From Limnephilus marmoratus (lineage: Eukaryota; Arthropoda; Insecta; Trichoptera; Limnephilidae), in the NCBI GenBank assembly GCA_917880885.1, contig OU862915.1, positions 38,076,676 through 38,140,675 of the forward strand: a DNA stretch of 64,000 nucleotides, in the 5' to 3' direction. The notes under the pieces are model-generated. The model did not search any database, was not told the origin of the DNA, and was given only the letters and a program-made list of their open reading frames with translations. A program made the translations under genes and the position numbers. This document shows positions 41,880 to 52,159 of the stretch, in pieces. Position 1 is the first letter of the stretch. The number at the start of each line of letters is the position of its first letter.

Positions 41880-42232
41880 CACCCCAGGTTCATAGGGTGA
41901 GGTTTGTCTAGGAATTGACGACGGATGCATTTGTCCACGTTCTGCGTGGCAGGCCGGTTTGGGAGAGACTGGTTGAGGGAGAAATAACCTTGACCTCCCC
42001 AACCGGATTCTCTGGGCCCATCGCCTGGCACCGCAGTGGGAAGGATTGATCGTACGTCCATAATACCTGGAAAAATTGACGATCATATTCCAACCCACCC
42101 CTATACCTTTTCCCTTCCCTAAACTTCGCCTTCCTTTCCCTAAAAAGACCCTTCACACAGCATCCCAGAAGATGACATAAAACCTGACAGTTTTCTTTCC
42201 TCATTGCCTCCTGTGTGGAGCCAATAATATAA
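41880..42232 (+). mobile_element. SINE family A copy
   Basis: CCCCAGGTTCATAGGGTGAG, GGTTTGTCTAGG, TCTGCGTGGCAGGCCGGTTT, GGGAGAGACTGGTTGAGG, CATCGCCTGGCACCGCAGTG, CTTCCTTTCCCTAAAAAGAC, ACACAGCATCCCAGAAGATG and CCTCCTGTGTGGAGCC. The terminal palindrome is mutated to CCTGACAGTTTTCTTTCCTC. Confidence 0.88.
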
Positions 42233-42319
42233 AGAACTTAAAATTGTACAACTGGAAAAAAATATGGATAGTAAAAGTTCAGATAAAAATTAATAAAAAT
42301 TCGGTACACGCGTCCCAAA

Positions 42320-42525
42320 AATAATTTTTACTGGACAATCAGGTGGAAAAAGAAAAGTGGGAAGTCCCAGACTGAGGTAGGAAGACGAGATAAGAGGGGA
42401 TGCAGCACTGCTTCTCCAGGTGCCAAACTGGAAGACAGCCGATGAGGACAGGAGGAGTTGGAGGCGAATGTTGCAGGAGGCCAAAGTTCGATATGGGCTG
42501 TAGCGTCTTCGAAGAAGAAGAAGAA
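42320..42525 (+). pseudogene. Short LINE C-terminal fragment of another family
   Basis: One frame reads RKKKSGKSQTEVG or, shifted, KVGSPRLRWEDEIR, then AALLLQVPNWKTADEDRRSW, RRMLQEAKVRYGL and a stop, followed by AAGAAGAAGAAGAAAAG. The GRPRLRW-D...W...A-DR-SWR...EAK...GL pattern is typical of the last ~50 residues of several LINE RT proteins. Confidence 0.6.
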
Positions 42526-42529
42526 AAGT

Positions 42530-44455
42530 ACTTGAATTTTTGGTAAAACAGCTTAAAACATTATTAACACATGTTGTAATTTGAACTTTCTAGTAAATTG
42601 TGGTAACCCTAGTAAAATATAGTAAAATACTATAAAATACGGAAAAGTGTAGTAAAACTTTGTCCAATATAATATGTAGTATACTGTTATATTTGGTAAA
42701 ATATAAATGATGATAAATATTTACACATCAAAAATTTAAAAATTAAATAAACATATCATCCTCAGTGTTGTAAGTATATATATTTTTTTTTTCAATTTGT
42801 TCGATTAAAACCGCTCGATAATGGTAACAACTTATCTATTGATTAATAGCATATACAGGTACCAGAATTACCACAAACAAAACGGAAAACCTGTCAGAAA
42901 TGGACAATAAAATCTAACGTTTCGTTTAGGAATATTCCACTTAGAATATTTTCAGCCCTTCTCCCCTTTTTACGGGTAAAGAATGTTACCAAATTGCCAT
43001 TTTGACTATAAAAATAAAAATGAATGTGTTTTAGACACAGAGAAGGGAGGAAAAGGAAAATTCATCCGGAACGCTTAAATTGAACCTTAAAGGGAGTGAT
43101 GAAAGAACTACACGCAGTCAAAGCTCAAAGACCAAGTATTTTATTTTAATGCTTTGTGTTCAGTTGTCAAAGAAACCAGGATAGAAGCCAACTATGCAGT
43201 GTCAACAAATTATACAATTCCAGAGGAATGAAACTGGTAAAGGAAGATCGGGACTGAATGTAGAAGTGAGGTCACTGAGGTGAGTGATATATCAAGATAA
43301 GAAGTCAAATACAAGCGAAAAAGTCGAGAAGTCGAGCAAGAAAAGAGAAGCAAATTTCTGCAAACATTTTCGGCTTTGTAATAATTACTTAACAATTTTA
43401 CAGCCATTGAGGTGATCTTGTTTGCTAAAATGCGCAGTAAAAAAAGTTCAATATCAATTTTTCTAAAATGGTATTTGAACGATATCTTCCAACATCCATA
43501 AAAAAATTCCATTTGAACAAATTAATTATAAAGTAAAACAAAATTAATCAAAATATTTGGGTAAGTGGATGGTTAAAGGGCCTAATGAAATTTAGAGAAC
43601 ACATGGTTCATAACACATGGTTAAATATGAAAAAAGAGTTGCTATGTAACATAATCATACGCTGTAAAAACGGTGTTTAATAATTATTGTTCACATTAGA
43701 AAGCGAATATGTAATAATACACATGTTTTCGAAGTGTTTACTTGGACCCTTTGGAAAACATTATAACCTCAGAACGCAATCATCCCTGTGCATCTATAAA
43801 AACATTTACATCATAACCGTGGTCCAAACACCCCAACCAAAGTAATCGAATTCATAATTATGAATTCGATTAATTATTAATGTAAAATAACGAATTATAT
43901 GCTGCAATGCATCCTGTTTGGTGAAAATCTATTCGATTTTACTAGTCTCCATCAAAAAATATTGAATTACTTCATACTTGCTACCTTTTATGTAAGTAAC
44001 AAGTAATTATTAATTGTTTTGAGTTTAATTCGTGGACCTCGATTTATTTTTTTGTAAATTAAATGTAAATCAAATTTAATAACGTAATTAATAAATTCTG
44101 CAAGTGTTTGAATACTTTTTTATTGTGATAGCTATTTCGGCGTTCAAGGCCATTTCTAACTTTAACTAAGCCACGCTGAGGTAACTTATTTGTGGGATTC
44201 TATTTACTCCCGCCCGATTTCATTATTTATGGTGCCTAAAATGATTTATTACCGGTTAAACCGATTTACTTACAAATTAATCATCACAATAGATTCTCTA
44301 TTCTGTATGGTACTTTGAAATCTGTTTTCCCCACATTAAACGACAATGTTTTCTATAGACTAACGTGACTGCTAAAGACTTATTAAAATGTATTGTATTA
44401 GATCTTATGAATGTACTGAGAAATGGGGAATAATAAATTTTCCTTACTTTATTAA
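42530..44455. other. Unassigned stretch
   Basis: No gene or shared repeat recognised in ~1.9 kb. It holds a perfect 30-bp palindrome at 43843-43872. It may be old single-copy DNA or decayed repeats. Confidence 0.4.
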
Positions 44456-44458
44456 TTA

Positions 44459-44957
44459 CTAGCTGGTTCCCGACATGCATTGCCATGCCATTTAATAAAG
44501 AAATTGTTTCTCCCTGTGTGTCCTTTCCCATTCGTCCCGTTCCCCTTCCGCCTCCCGCGTCCCCTTCCCCTCTCGCGTTCCCACTCCGATTCCTCCTTCC
44601 CTCTCCCCATTCCACTGCCCCCCTTCCCCCGTTCCCCCGTCCCGCGAACCCCCCTCCCGATTCCCCCTCCACCCTCCCAGGTTCCCCTCCTCGTCCCGAG
44701 TTCCCCTCAAACCTCCCGGGTTCTCCCCCCCCCCCTCCAGCATTCCATACATTCATTCCCGGTACATTCAGTTTTCAAACAGTTCGCGTGCCACCCATTG
44801 CAGTTTTTTTATAAAAATTTCATGATGCCAGAGCCTTTATATGTTATTCTGATGTATGAGCTACATTATTGTAAAGTTTCATTAAAATCCATTCAGTAGT
44901 TTTTGCGTGAAAAAGTAACAAACTTACATCCGTAAAAACTTTCACCTTTATAATATT
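44459..44957 (+). mobile_element. CCCGCGG-type repeat F, diverged copy
   Basis: Starts CTAGCTGGTTCCCGACATGC, a C-rich tract (44510-44745), TTCAGTTTTCAAACAGTTCG, CGTGCCACC, CATGATGCCAGAGCC, TCCATTCAGTAGTTTTTGCG and CTTTATAATATTA. It directly abuts the next copy. Confidence 0.75.
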
Positions 44958-45456
44958 AACTGCTAGCTTTTTCCCGCGGCTTTGGTCTCATGGTATTAGT
45001 GGGGTTTCACTCCACCTCCTCCAGCCCCCCCCCCCCTCCATTAATTCCCGGTACATTCAGTTTTCAAACTGCTCGCGTGCCACCTATTGCCATTTTTTAT
45101 ACAAATTTCATAATGCCAGAGCTCACAAGTAGTTTTATACAAAAAAAAATTATCCAATTTGGTGCAAACGTTCGGAAGTTATGCGCCCACACACATTTCG
45201 GCGATTCATTTTTAGAGATAGATATTAACTACGACGCCAACATCGTTTCCACGGCAACCGTTTGTTTTGCTTTTCTTCCGACGTTTGCAATAACTCGATT
45301 TTGTTAGGGACAGAAAACGTATGATAAATAATTTCATAACGCCAGAGCTCATTCATAACGCCAGAGCTTACCAATATATATAGCCTATATTGCTAACGAG
45401 ATTTCTAATGAGATTACTATATTACTAACGAGAGTTCTAACGACCCAGCACGTGAA

Positions 45457-46632
45457 GTGATAGATATGATTAACTATTTAAATTTGCATCAACACAATTT
45501 TGTAACCAATATATGTAATCGTCTACTAGATCTCGCTCTTTCAAACTGTTCTAAACTATGTGTTGAAATGTCAAACGATCAGCTTGTGCAGGTGGATAAT
45601 TATCATCCCCCCTTACACATTGTCGTAAATATGTACACAAACAAACCACCACTGAAACAAACAACGCTCAACTTCAAAACGCCGATTACGACTCTATTAA
45701 CTACCAACTCACTAATACAGATTGGACTTTCTTGACCAAAAATAGTGATATCGAACAAAATCTAGAAAAACTTTATGAAACATTTTCCGAAAATATAAAA
45801 TCTCATGTCCCCTCATATATACCTAAACACAGAACATATCCAATTTGGTTCTCCATAGACCTTATACTCTTACTGAAAAAAAAAAACAACTACACAAAAT
45901 TTTTAAACTCACTCACCAAATCAACGGCTACTCAAACTTCTCAGAAACAAGAAAGAAATGTAAAACACTATCTAAACTATGCTATAAAGCACACATCACC
46001 TCCGTTGAGAAAACTGCGCTAGGAACAAAAAATCTTTGGAATTTTGTTAAAAAATTAAACAATGAAAGTACAGACTACCCCCCCACAATGCATTATGATG
46101 GAAAAATAGCCAATAGCACCCATGATATTGTTAATTTGTTTGCGGATCATTTCCAAAGTGTATATGAAAGCAAAATATCTGATAACAACGTACCGTCATA
46201 CATATACCCAAGCACAATACATTTACAGAACTACCTCATTACACGGGAATCATGCTTAAATAAAATAATTTCCCTTGACCCCAACAAATCTGCAGGCCCA
46301 GATAACATCCCACCAATATTTCTCAAACAATGCGCATCTGCAATATCCGGTCCACTCACCACACTATTTAACCACTTACTTTCTTCAGGACATTTTCCAA
46401 CCCGTTGGAAATCTAGTTATATTAATCCGATTTGCAAAAAAGGTGATGACACAGACATTAAAAACTACCGTCCAATCTGCATACAATCAGCGCTCCCGAA
46501 AATCTTTGAATCCCTTGTTCTCGATTTAATTTATCCGTCAATATTAAAAGTTATAGATAAAAACCAACACGGATTCGTTTCTGGTAGGTCAACTGCTACT
46601 AACCTGTTACTTTACCATAACTATATTACAGA
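45457..46632 (+). pseudogene. Family H LINE: endonuclease C-terminus and N-terminal RT, frameshifted
   Basis: Three frames: 45457-~45680 (endonuclease end, LCVEMSNDQLVQVDNYHPPL), ~45680-45878 (TFLTKNSDIEQNLEKLYETF and PSYIPKHRTYPIWFSID), then from ~45880 (HKIFKLTHQINGYSNFSETR, NLWNFVKKLNN, LDPNKSAGPDNIPPIFLKQC, KNYRPICIQSALPKIFESLV, NQHGFVSGRSTATNLLL). RT motifs A onward are displaced by ~2.5 kb. Non-functional. Confidence 0.85.
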
Positions 46633-48874
46633 ATACTACCACTACCTAATTGCAACGACGATTTATTTCTCTAACTACGACAAACACACTTTAGATAAAT
46701 CGCACACTGAGTACTATACTGCACTCTCTGAAAAAAAAGTTAATCTATTTATCTCAATCACCGATTGGAATGAAATGCTAAAATTATCTGAACCAAATGT
46801 ATTGTACGAAGAAATGAAATCGAAATTTAAAAATATTTATGAACTAAGTAACATCACAAAATTTAATAAAAAATATCGCAATTATCAAAAAACTTGGATG
46901 AATGATAGCCTCATTGAAAATATACAAACACGAGATACTCTTTGGAGGAAATGGAAAAACTCACCTAACAACAAAAAATATGAAATCGATTTCAAAAAAT
47001 ACAGAAATAAATTAAATAAACAAATAATAAACACAAAAAAATTATACTTTAATTATAAATTTAAACACTGTTTCAAAGACATTAAAAAAACATGGAATGA
47101 AATTAATAAAACTTTAGGTAGGAAAGATAAATCCGGTTGTGATGAAGTCATATCAAAATATTTCTTAAAATCCGAATCGAAAGATGCAGTGGCAGAAAAT
47201 TTTGCAGACTTTTTTGATGAGGGGGTAAATAAGTTATTACATGTATGTGATGTCCGAGCGTCAGAATACACGCCGGAATATTTAAATCACACAATGTATC
47301 TACCACGAGCAAATACAAAGCAAATCGAATTAATTATCGGAGGTATGAAAAATTCCAAGACACCAGGCATAGATTTAATTCGTATGTATGATTTGAAAAC
47401 ACATGTTAAATTACTTTGTCCTATAATCGCTCACTTAATTAACAGAATAATTGATACGGGCCATATTCCCGATGAACTAAAATATAGCATTGTAAGGCCT
47501 ATCTTTAAAAATGGAAATCACTCTTTAATAAACAATTACAGGCCGATTTCCTTACTTCCTGCATTAGAAAAAATCTTAGAAAAATATATATCAATAAATT
47601 TAGATAAATACTTAAATAATCTGAGTATTATTGATGAATGCCAGTATGGCTTTCAAAAAAATAAAAGTTGCGATAAATTGCTCGAAAAATTTTCTAATCA
47701 TATAAATTCACAACTAAACTGTAAACAACATGTATTGGTTCTATTTATTGATTTCTCAAAAGCTTTCGACACACTTAGCCATTTACAAATAATTAAAGTA
47801 CTTGAATTTATAGGTATACGGGGTAAACTCCTCTTATTCTTCAAAAACTATTTGAAAAATAGAAAAATGAGTGTTAAGATTTTAAATATAATAAGTAAAT
47901 CAAGATACATCAAATCGGGAGTACCGCAAGGGTCAATTCTAGGTCCAAAATTATATATTATATATGTAATTGCTATGTGTAAGATTTTCAAAAAAGCTCG
48001 TCGATTCATTTTTGCTGATGATACTGCTCTTGTTGTATCACATGAAAATCCTGAAATAGCTATACAAGAATTACAAAGAGATTTTAACGAGCTTCTCAAA
48101 TGGGCTCATGATGTAGGATTAATTATTAATGTGAAAAAAACCAAATGCATGTACATAAAATCACCAAGTTTGAAAATGTGGAATGTTCCTAAAATAACCG
48201 CTCATAGCTTTGACTGTATACATAGAGGAATTGTTAATGTTTGTGACTGTGAAAAAACAGATTTCACAAATGAATATACTTATCTGGGAATAATTGTTGA
48301 TAACAATTTTAAGTGGGATAAACAAGTGGCTAAAATTTGTAACCAGCTCAGATCCTTAGCTAGTAACTTTTACAAATTAAAATTTATTTTGCCTCATTGT
48401 ACTCTTAAACTCATATATTTTTCTATGGTCGAATCCATCCTTAGATATGGTATTCGAACTTGGGGACATGCAAGCACTACTTACATTAAATATATTGAAA
48501 ATTTACAAACTGCCATAATAAAAAAAATTGTCACAACAAATATTTACAAACAGAGACATAACTTAAAACTACTGTATGGCTCAGAGAGCCTACTTACAAT
48601 AAAAGGTCTCCACTGGTTCACTACTATTATGGATAATATGGGGGAAAGCCCTTACAAACACCTACTTGTACACAAACATACCACAAGATTTAGAGAAGGA
48701 AAGGGCCTAAAAACTCCTCGAATATTAAATAAATATGGAAGCCGTACTCTTGAATATCTAATACCAGTGATTTTCAATAAAATCAATAAAAACATAAAAT
48801 TTGAAAAAAATGAGAGACTAAGTCCTAAAATGATAAAACTATGGTTAATGAACGAAAACTCCATGTATCTTTGA
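45845..48874 (+). CDS. Chimeric 1009-aa frame: family H RT start fused in frame to guest LINE RT
   Basis: Residues ~12-262 are family H RT N-terminal sequence and residues ~263-1009 are the guest element, joined in the same frame by the insertion. The guest part has SKTPGIDLIRMYDLKTHVK, IIDTGHIPDELKYSIVRPIF, NYRPISLLPALEKILEKYIS, QYGFQKNKSCDKLLEKFSNH, motif A FIDFSKAFDTL (~634), motif B SGVPQGSILGPKLY (~690), catalytic FADDTAL (~722), TYLGIIVDNNFKWDKQVAK and SMVESILRYGIRTWGHA. The first ~11 residues are out of the ancestral frame. The polymerase core of the guest is complete, but its endonuclease is missing and the fusion duplicates RT motifs. Product unlikely to exist. Confidence 0.75.
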   Translation: MVLHRPYTLTEKKKQLHKIFKLTHQINGYSNFSETRKKCKTLSKLCYKAHITSVEKTALGTKNLWNFVKKLNNESTDYPPTMHYDGKIANSTHDIVNLFADHFQSVYESKISDNNVPSYIYPSTIHLQNYLITRESCLNKIISLDPNKSAGPDNIPPIFLKQCASAISGPLTTLFNHLLSSGHFPTRWKSSYINPICKKGDDTDIKNYRPICIQSALPKIFESLVLDLIYPSILKVIDKNQHGFVSGRSTATNLLLYHNYITEYYHYLIATTIYFSNYDKHTLDKSHTEYYTALSEKKVNLFISITDWNEMLKLSEPNVLYEEMKSKFKNIYELSNITKFNKKYRNYQKTWMNDSLIENIQTRDTLWRKWKNSPNNKKYEIDFKKYRNKLNKQIINTKKLYFNYKFKHCFKDIKKTWNEINKTLGRKDKSGCDEVISKYFLKSESKDAVAENFADFFDEGVNKLLHVCDVRASEYTPEYLNHTMYLPRANTKQIELIIGGMKNSKTPGIDLIRMYDLKTHVKLLCPIIAHLINRIIDTGHIPDELKYSIVRPIFKNGNHSLINNYRPISLLPALEKILEKYISINLDKYLNNLSIIDECQYGFQKNKSCDKLLEKFSNHINSQLNCKQHVLVLFIDFSKAFDTLSHLQIIKVLEFIGIRGKLLLFFKNYLKNRKMSVKILNIISKSRYIKSGVPQGSILGPKLYIIYVIAMCKIFKKARRFIFADDTALVVSHENPEIAIQELQRDFNELLKWAHDVGLIINVKKTKCMYIKSPSLKMWNVPKITAHSFDCIHRGIVNVCDCEKTDFTNEYTYLGIIVDNNFKWDKQVAKICNQLRSLASNFYKLKFILPHCTLKLIYFSMVESILRYGIRTWGHASTTYIKYIENLQTAIIKKIVTTNIYKQRHNLKLLYGSESLLTIKGLHWFTTIMDNMGESPYKHLLVHKHTTRFREGKGLKTPRILNKYGSRTLEYLIPVIFNKINKNIKFEKNERLSPKMIKLWLMNENSMYL

Positions 48875-49172
48875 ATATCTTAATATAGCTGCCTACATAT
48901 CTTGTTATTAGGCAGATATATTGAAATATCTTATATATTATGATTGTAAGTTAAAATATCTAATATTACTATGTGATCTATTCTAATGTTTCCTTAAAAC
49001 TATAAATGTATTTACAAAAATTTTCTCAGATATTATATTAAGAATGTTTAAATTGTTAGAACCTGCAGACAAGCTGTCATATGACAGCTTTGTGGGTCTA
49101 CTCAAATTTTTGTACTAAATGTATATGTAATCTAATAAATTAAAAAAAAAAAAAAAAATAAAAAAAATCTTT
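46633..49172 (+). mobile_element. Guest LINE inserted in family H, 5'-truncated, with poly(A)
   Basis: It starts inside the end of its endonuclease domain (YHYLIATTIYF, where intact LINEs have SDH.LI), carries an uninterrupted RT frame to 48874, a ~270-bp 3' UTR with a perfect palindrome, and a poly(A)-like tail. Host sequence flanks it on both sides. Its closest relative in the window is the decayed copy at 16.7-18.0 kb. No clear target duplication can be separated from the A-tail. Confidence 0.88.
49071..49090. repeat. Perfect 20-bp palindrome in the guest LINE 3' UTR
   Basis: AAGCTGTCATATGACAGCTT lies ~55 bases before the A-rich tail. A 3'-terminal stem-loop is commonly what a LINE RT recognises on its own RNA, so a role in template choice is plausible but inferred. 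Confidence 0.8.
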
Positions 49173-49196
49173 TACAAAAAAAACAAGTTGACAGTA

Positions 49197-50215
49197 TTTA
49201 CACAGATTTTTCCAAAGCTTGCGACAAAGTATCACATAAATTATTACTTAGAAAACTTTATGCAATAGGACTGAGAGGCAAGTTGTTGGATTGGTTCTCA
49301 AGTTACTTGTCTAACAGAATCTTATTTGTCAAAATTAAACACTCTAAATCTAAGTTATTTTATGCAACTAGTGGTCTACCGCAAGGGAGTCATCTCGGAC
49401 CCATCCTTTTCCTTATATTCATAAATGATATCATAAGTTGTTTCGACGATGTAGAAATTCTGCTTTTTGCCGATGACATCAAATTATATAAACAAATATC
49501 TAATATAAGAGACTGCCTTATCCTACAGTCAAACTTTGACAAATTACACAATTGGTGTGTTGCAAACATCTTATTCCTCAATATCGATAAATGTAAGACA
49601 CTAACATTTTGTAGAACAAAGACCCCGCTATCTTTTAAATACACAATAAATAGCAAAATCTTAGAAAAAGTCAAAGAAATCAGGGATCTTGGAGTTATAT
49701 TTGACACCCAATTAAATTTTATAAACCACATACAAGAAATAACCAACAAAAGCATGAAGACACTAGGATTTATAATCAGAACCATGAAAGACTTTGATTC
49801 ACTAGAAGCTATTAAAATTGTATATTGGTCACTAGTACGCAGCTTGCTGGAATACAATTCCATCGTTTGGTCCCCATATTATCAAATTCATATAAAAAAT
49901 ATTGAACGAGTGCAGCACAAATTTTTACGAGTTATTAACTTCAAGTTACATATACCTATTCAACACACTAACTATACATTCTTACTAAATACACTTAAAT
50001 TGAATTCCCTAGAAAACAGAAGAAAAATAATTGACCTAACTTTTTTGTTTAAAATTATTCACTCCGAATTAAACTGTTGTAAACTCCTGCATCTCATTGA
50101 CTTTAAGGTACCAACCCGAGCGACAAGGCAAAACATAGTATTCGGCAACAATAATTCTGGAACCAACAACTACCTCACACATGCACCTATTCCACATGCA
50201 CATTTCATACACTAG
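49197..50215 (+). pseudogene. Family H LINE: RT motif A to C-terminus
   Basis: An open frame continuing the interrupted element: VDSIYTDFSKACDKVSHKLL, LDWFSSYLSNRILFVKIKHS, motif B SGLPQGSHLGPILFLIFIND, catalytic FADDIKLYKQI, VKEIRDLGVIFDTQLNFINH, VRSLLEYNSIVWSPYYQIHI, ERVQHKFLRVINFK, RRKIIDLTFLFKI and LIDFKVPTRATRQNIVF. No internal stop, so the only lesions of this copy are truncation, two upstream frameshifts and the guest. Confidence 0.85.
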
Positions 50216-50844
50216 CAAACAAATTCACCTCAAGTATCGATATATTTAATACAAAGTTACCATTATTTAAGAAACACTTGAACGATATTTTTATGTAGTA
50301 TAGTTTAATCACATAGCGCATTGCATATATTTGTGTATTTTTGTATTTATCAACAATATAAAAACCTGTGGCCGTTTTCTTTTCTTTTTTATGTAAGTAC
50401 TGTGACATCTGATTTGAGTTGTCTAGAACTGTTTTTATGTAAATTTTGTAAATACACAATGTATACTATTTTATGTCATCTGCAACTTTAAAAACTTTCT
50501 CTTGTATTGTAATGCATTATTTTTACTAAAATGTATCTTTATACGTTCCATTCATGTGATGTTTACTTTTCAAGTTCATCTTTTTTATTGTTCAACTTTG
50601 TCTCTGTATTATAAACTTATTTGTAAAAGCCCATCAGGGCGTTGATATATTAATAAATAAATAAAAAAATAAACAAATTACTCCAAAATAATGAAGCTTT
50701 CTATAAGTAAAGAATTTTTAAAGTCCATTCAGTAGTTTTTGCGTGAAAGTGTAACAAACATACAGCCGTACAAACTTTCGCGTTTATAATATTATAGTAG
50801 GAAGTTGGATTAGTAGGAAGATAAGATAAGATGTTACGTAGATA

Positions 50845-51552
50845 TCTTTCAACGGTAACAATCTTCCGAACAGACCCTCCATTGATACGCTTGGTGTAAC
50901 CCTAAGTGACCAGCTCAGGTATGGGGGCTCCATCGAAGCCAGAGTAAAGTTATCCTCCCAAAAACTGGGCGTTCTGTACAGGGACCACAGATACTTTAAT
51001 AGTACACAACTGCTAACCCTGTACAAATCACAAGTGCGCCCCACGGTTGAATTTGGCAGCCACCTCTGGTTTGGAGCTCCAAAATACCTGAAAAATACCC
51101 TCGACTCTGTGGAGAAACGGGCGGTCCGTTTGATAGATTCTCCAATCTTAACAGACGGATTGCAATCTTTAGAGTACAGGCGTCGGGTGGGAATGATATC
51201 CATGTTCTACCGGTATTACAAAGGAAGATGCTCCGAGGAACTAGCGTCTTTGATCCTTTCGGCACCGGTGCATAGTCGGGAAACACGCCAAACGCGTGCC
51301 CAACATTTGAACACGGTTGACATTTGTCACATGAGAACGGGTCGTTTCTTCGACTCGTTCTTGTGTTCAACAGCTTGGCTGTGGAATGATTTGCCAACCT
51401 CTGTGTTTCCTCCTTCATACAACATGTGTCCCTTCAAGACCAATGTTCAGTCATTCCTCTTCTCAAAAAGACCCTCCACACAGCATCCCAGATGACATTG
51501 GCCCTGAAGGAAATTATTTTCCCCAGGGCCTCCTGTATGGAGTTAATGTAAA
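50845..51552 (+). pseudogene. LINE family A 3' end, best-preserved copy
   Basis: Frame: SIDTLGVTLSDQLRYGGSIE, ARVKLSSQKLGVLYRDHRYF, QLLTLYKSQVRPTVEFGSHL, WFGAPKYLKNTLDSVEKRAV, RLIDSPILTDGLQSLEYRRR, VGMISMFYRYYKGRCSEELA, MRTGRFFDSFLCSTAWLWND, SVFPPSYNMCPFKTNVQSFL and FSKRPSTQHPR. This is the region after the RT catalytic core of a Jockey/CR1-like LINE. The ~110 bp from TTCCTCTTCTCAAAAAGACC to the A-tail is shared with SINE family A. No stop is seen in the fragment. Confidence 0.9.
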
Positions 51553-51559
51553 AAAAAGA

Positions 51560-52005
51560 TCATTCGTTCGTTCATTGTTTTCCAATTGTTAGAGAGTCTT
51601 TAATAACATGTTAAAAAAACAAGTAATTATTTAACTCGTGTCTGCATACTTCAATTTAGAAAATTTAAACAAAGACTAGATTCAACTAACTAATTGACGA
51701 GCAAATCATAATTACAGAGCGGGTTGGCACTTTTCCAAGTATAAGCTTCAAGTAATGTCTGATTCCGCTGCAATTCTGTAAGCCCGTATGCGTAAATATT
51801 TGCCAAAGCTGACGCAAATATAGAAGAACCCCTAAGGGATAATGAAGGAAATATTACGGCTATTAAAATGAACGCGGTTAATGAAAAGAGATTCAACTCT
51901 CAACGAAAATGGCACGATTGTGACTTGACTGGAGATTTGAACACCAAAGAATCAGGGAATATTGCAAAATAAGTGGGAAAATATTTTGCTTTACCACTTT
52001 TTTTG
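51560..52005. other. Unassigned stretch
   Basis: No recognisable gene or shared repeat. Confidence 0.4.
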
Positions 52006-52011
52006 TAGGTA

Positions 52012-52052
52012 CACATTGCCGACTTGTTTCGGTTCAAGCTGTCATCTGGTGT
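52012..52052 (-). ncRNA. Degenerate hammerhead-like core
   Basis: Minus strand: CACC, AGATGA, CAGCTTGAACC, GAAA, CAAGTC, GGCAATGTG. GAAA and a GTC site are kept and the position of the CUGANGA block is right, but its first bases are CAG and stem II pairs weakly. AAAAAGTGGTAAA downstream matches the sequence following the 33.6-kb motif, so they probably share ancestry. Confidence 0.4.
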
Positions 52053-52159
52053 TCTCTCTTTATTAAGTTCTTTCCTCAAGTTTTTGTTGTTTATTTCTGT
52101 TATTAAATTAATTATATTCAGGATGAACCGAAGTTAGAGGGCTCCATATACTTTTATAA

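Larger units (their letters stand above)
45410..50685 (+). mobile_element. LINE family H (Jockey/CR1-like), 5'-truncated, interrupted by a second LINE
   Basis: It begins in the endonuclease C-terminus (LDLALSNCSK...VDNYHPPLHIVV), passes through two frameshifts (~45680 and in an A10 run at ~45878), and reads RT up to SGRSTATNLLLYHNYITE. It is cut at ~46633 by another LINE and resumes at ~49173 with QVDSIYTDFSKACDKVSHKL. The protein ends at 50215. The 3' UTR ends AAAGCCCATCAGGGCGTTG followed by a TAAATAAATAAA tail. Confidence 0.88.
44962..50802 (+). mobile_element. CCCGCGG-type repeat F, split by nested LINEs
   Basis: The left part (44962-~45410) has CTAGCTTTTTCCCGCGGC, a C10 tract, TTTCAAACTGCTCGCGTGCC, CCAGAGCTC and ATTTCGGCGATTCATTTTTA. 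The right part resumes at ~50690 with TCCATTCAGTAGTTTTTGCG, AAACATACAGCCGTACAAAC and TTTATAATATTATAGTAGGA. The whole interior is the family H LINE and its guest. Confidence 0.8.

Noticed and set aside
44480..44899. Proline-rich proteins of 86-152 aa on either strand
   Set aside because: They arise from the C-rich tract of an F repeat; no ATG context, no homology and strongly biased composition.
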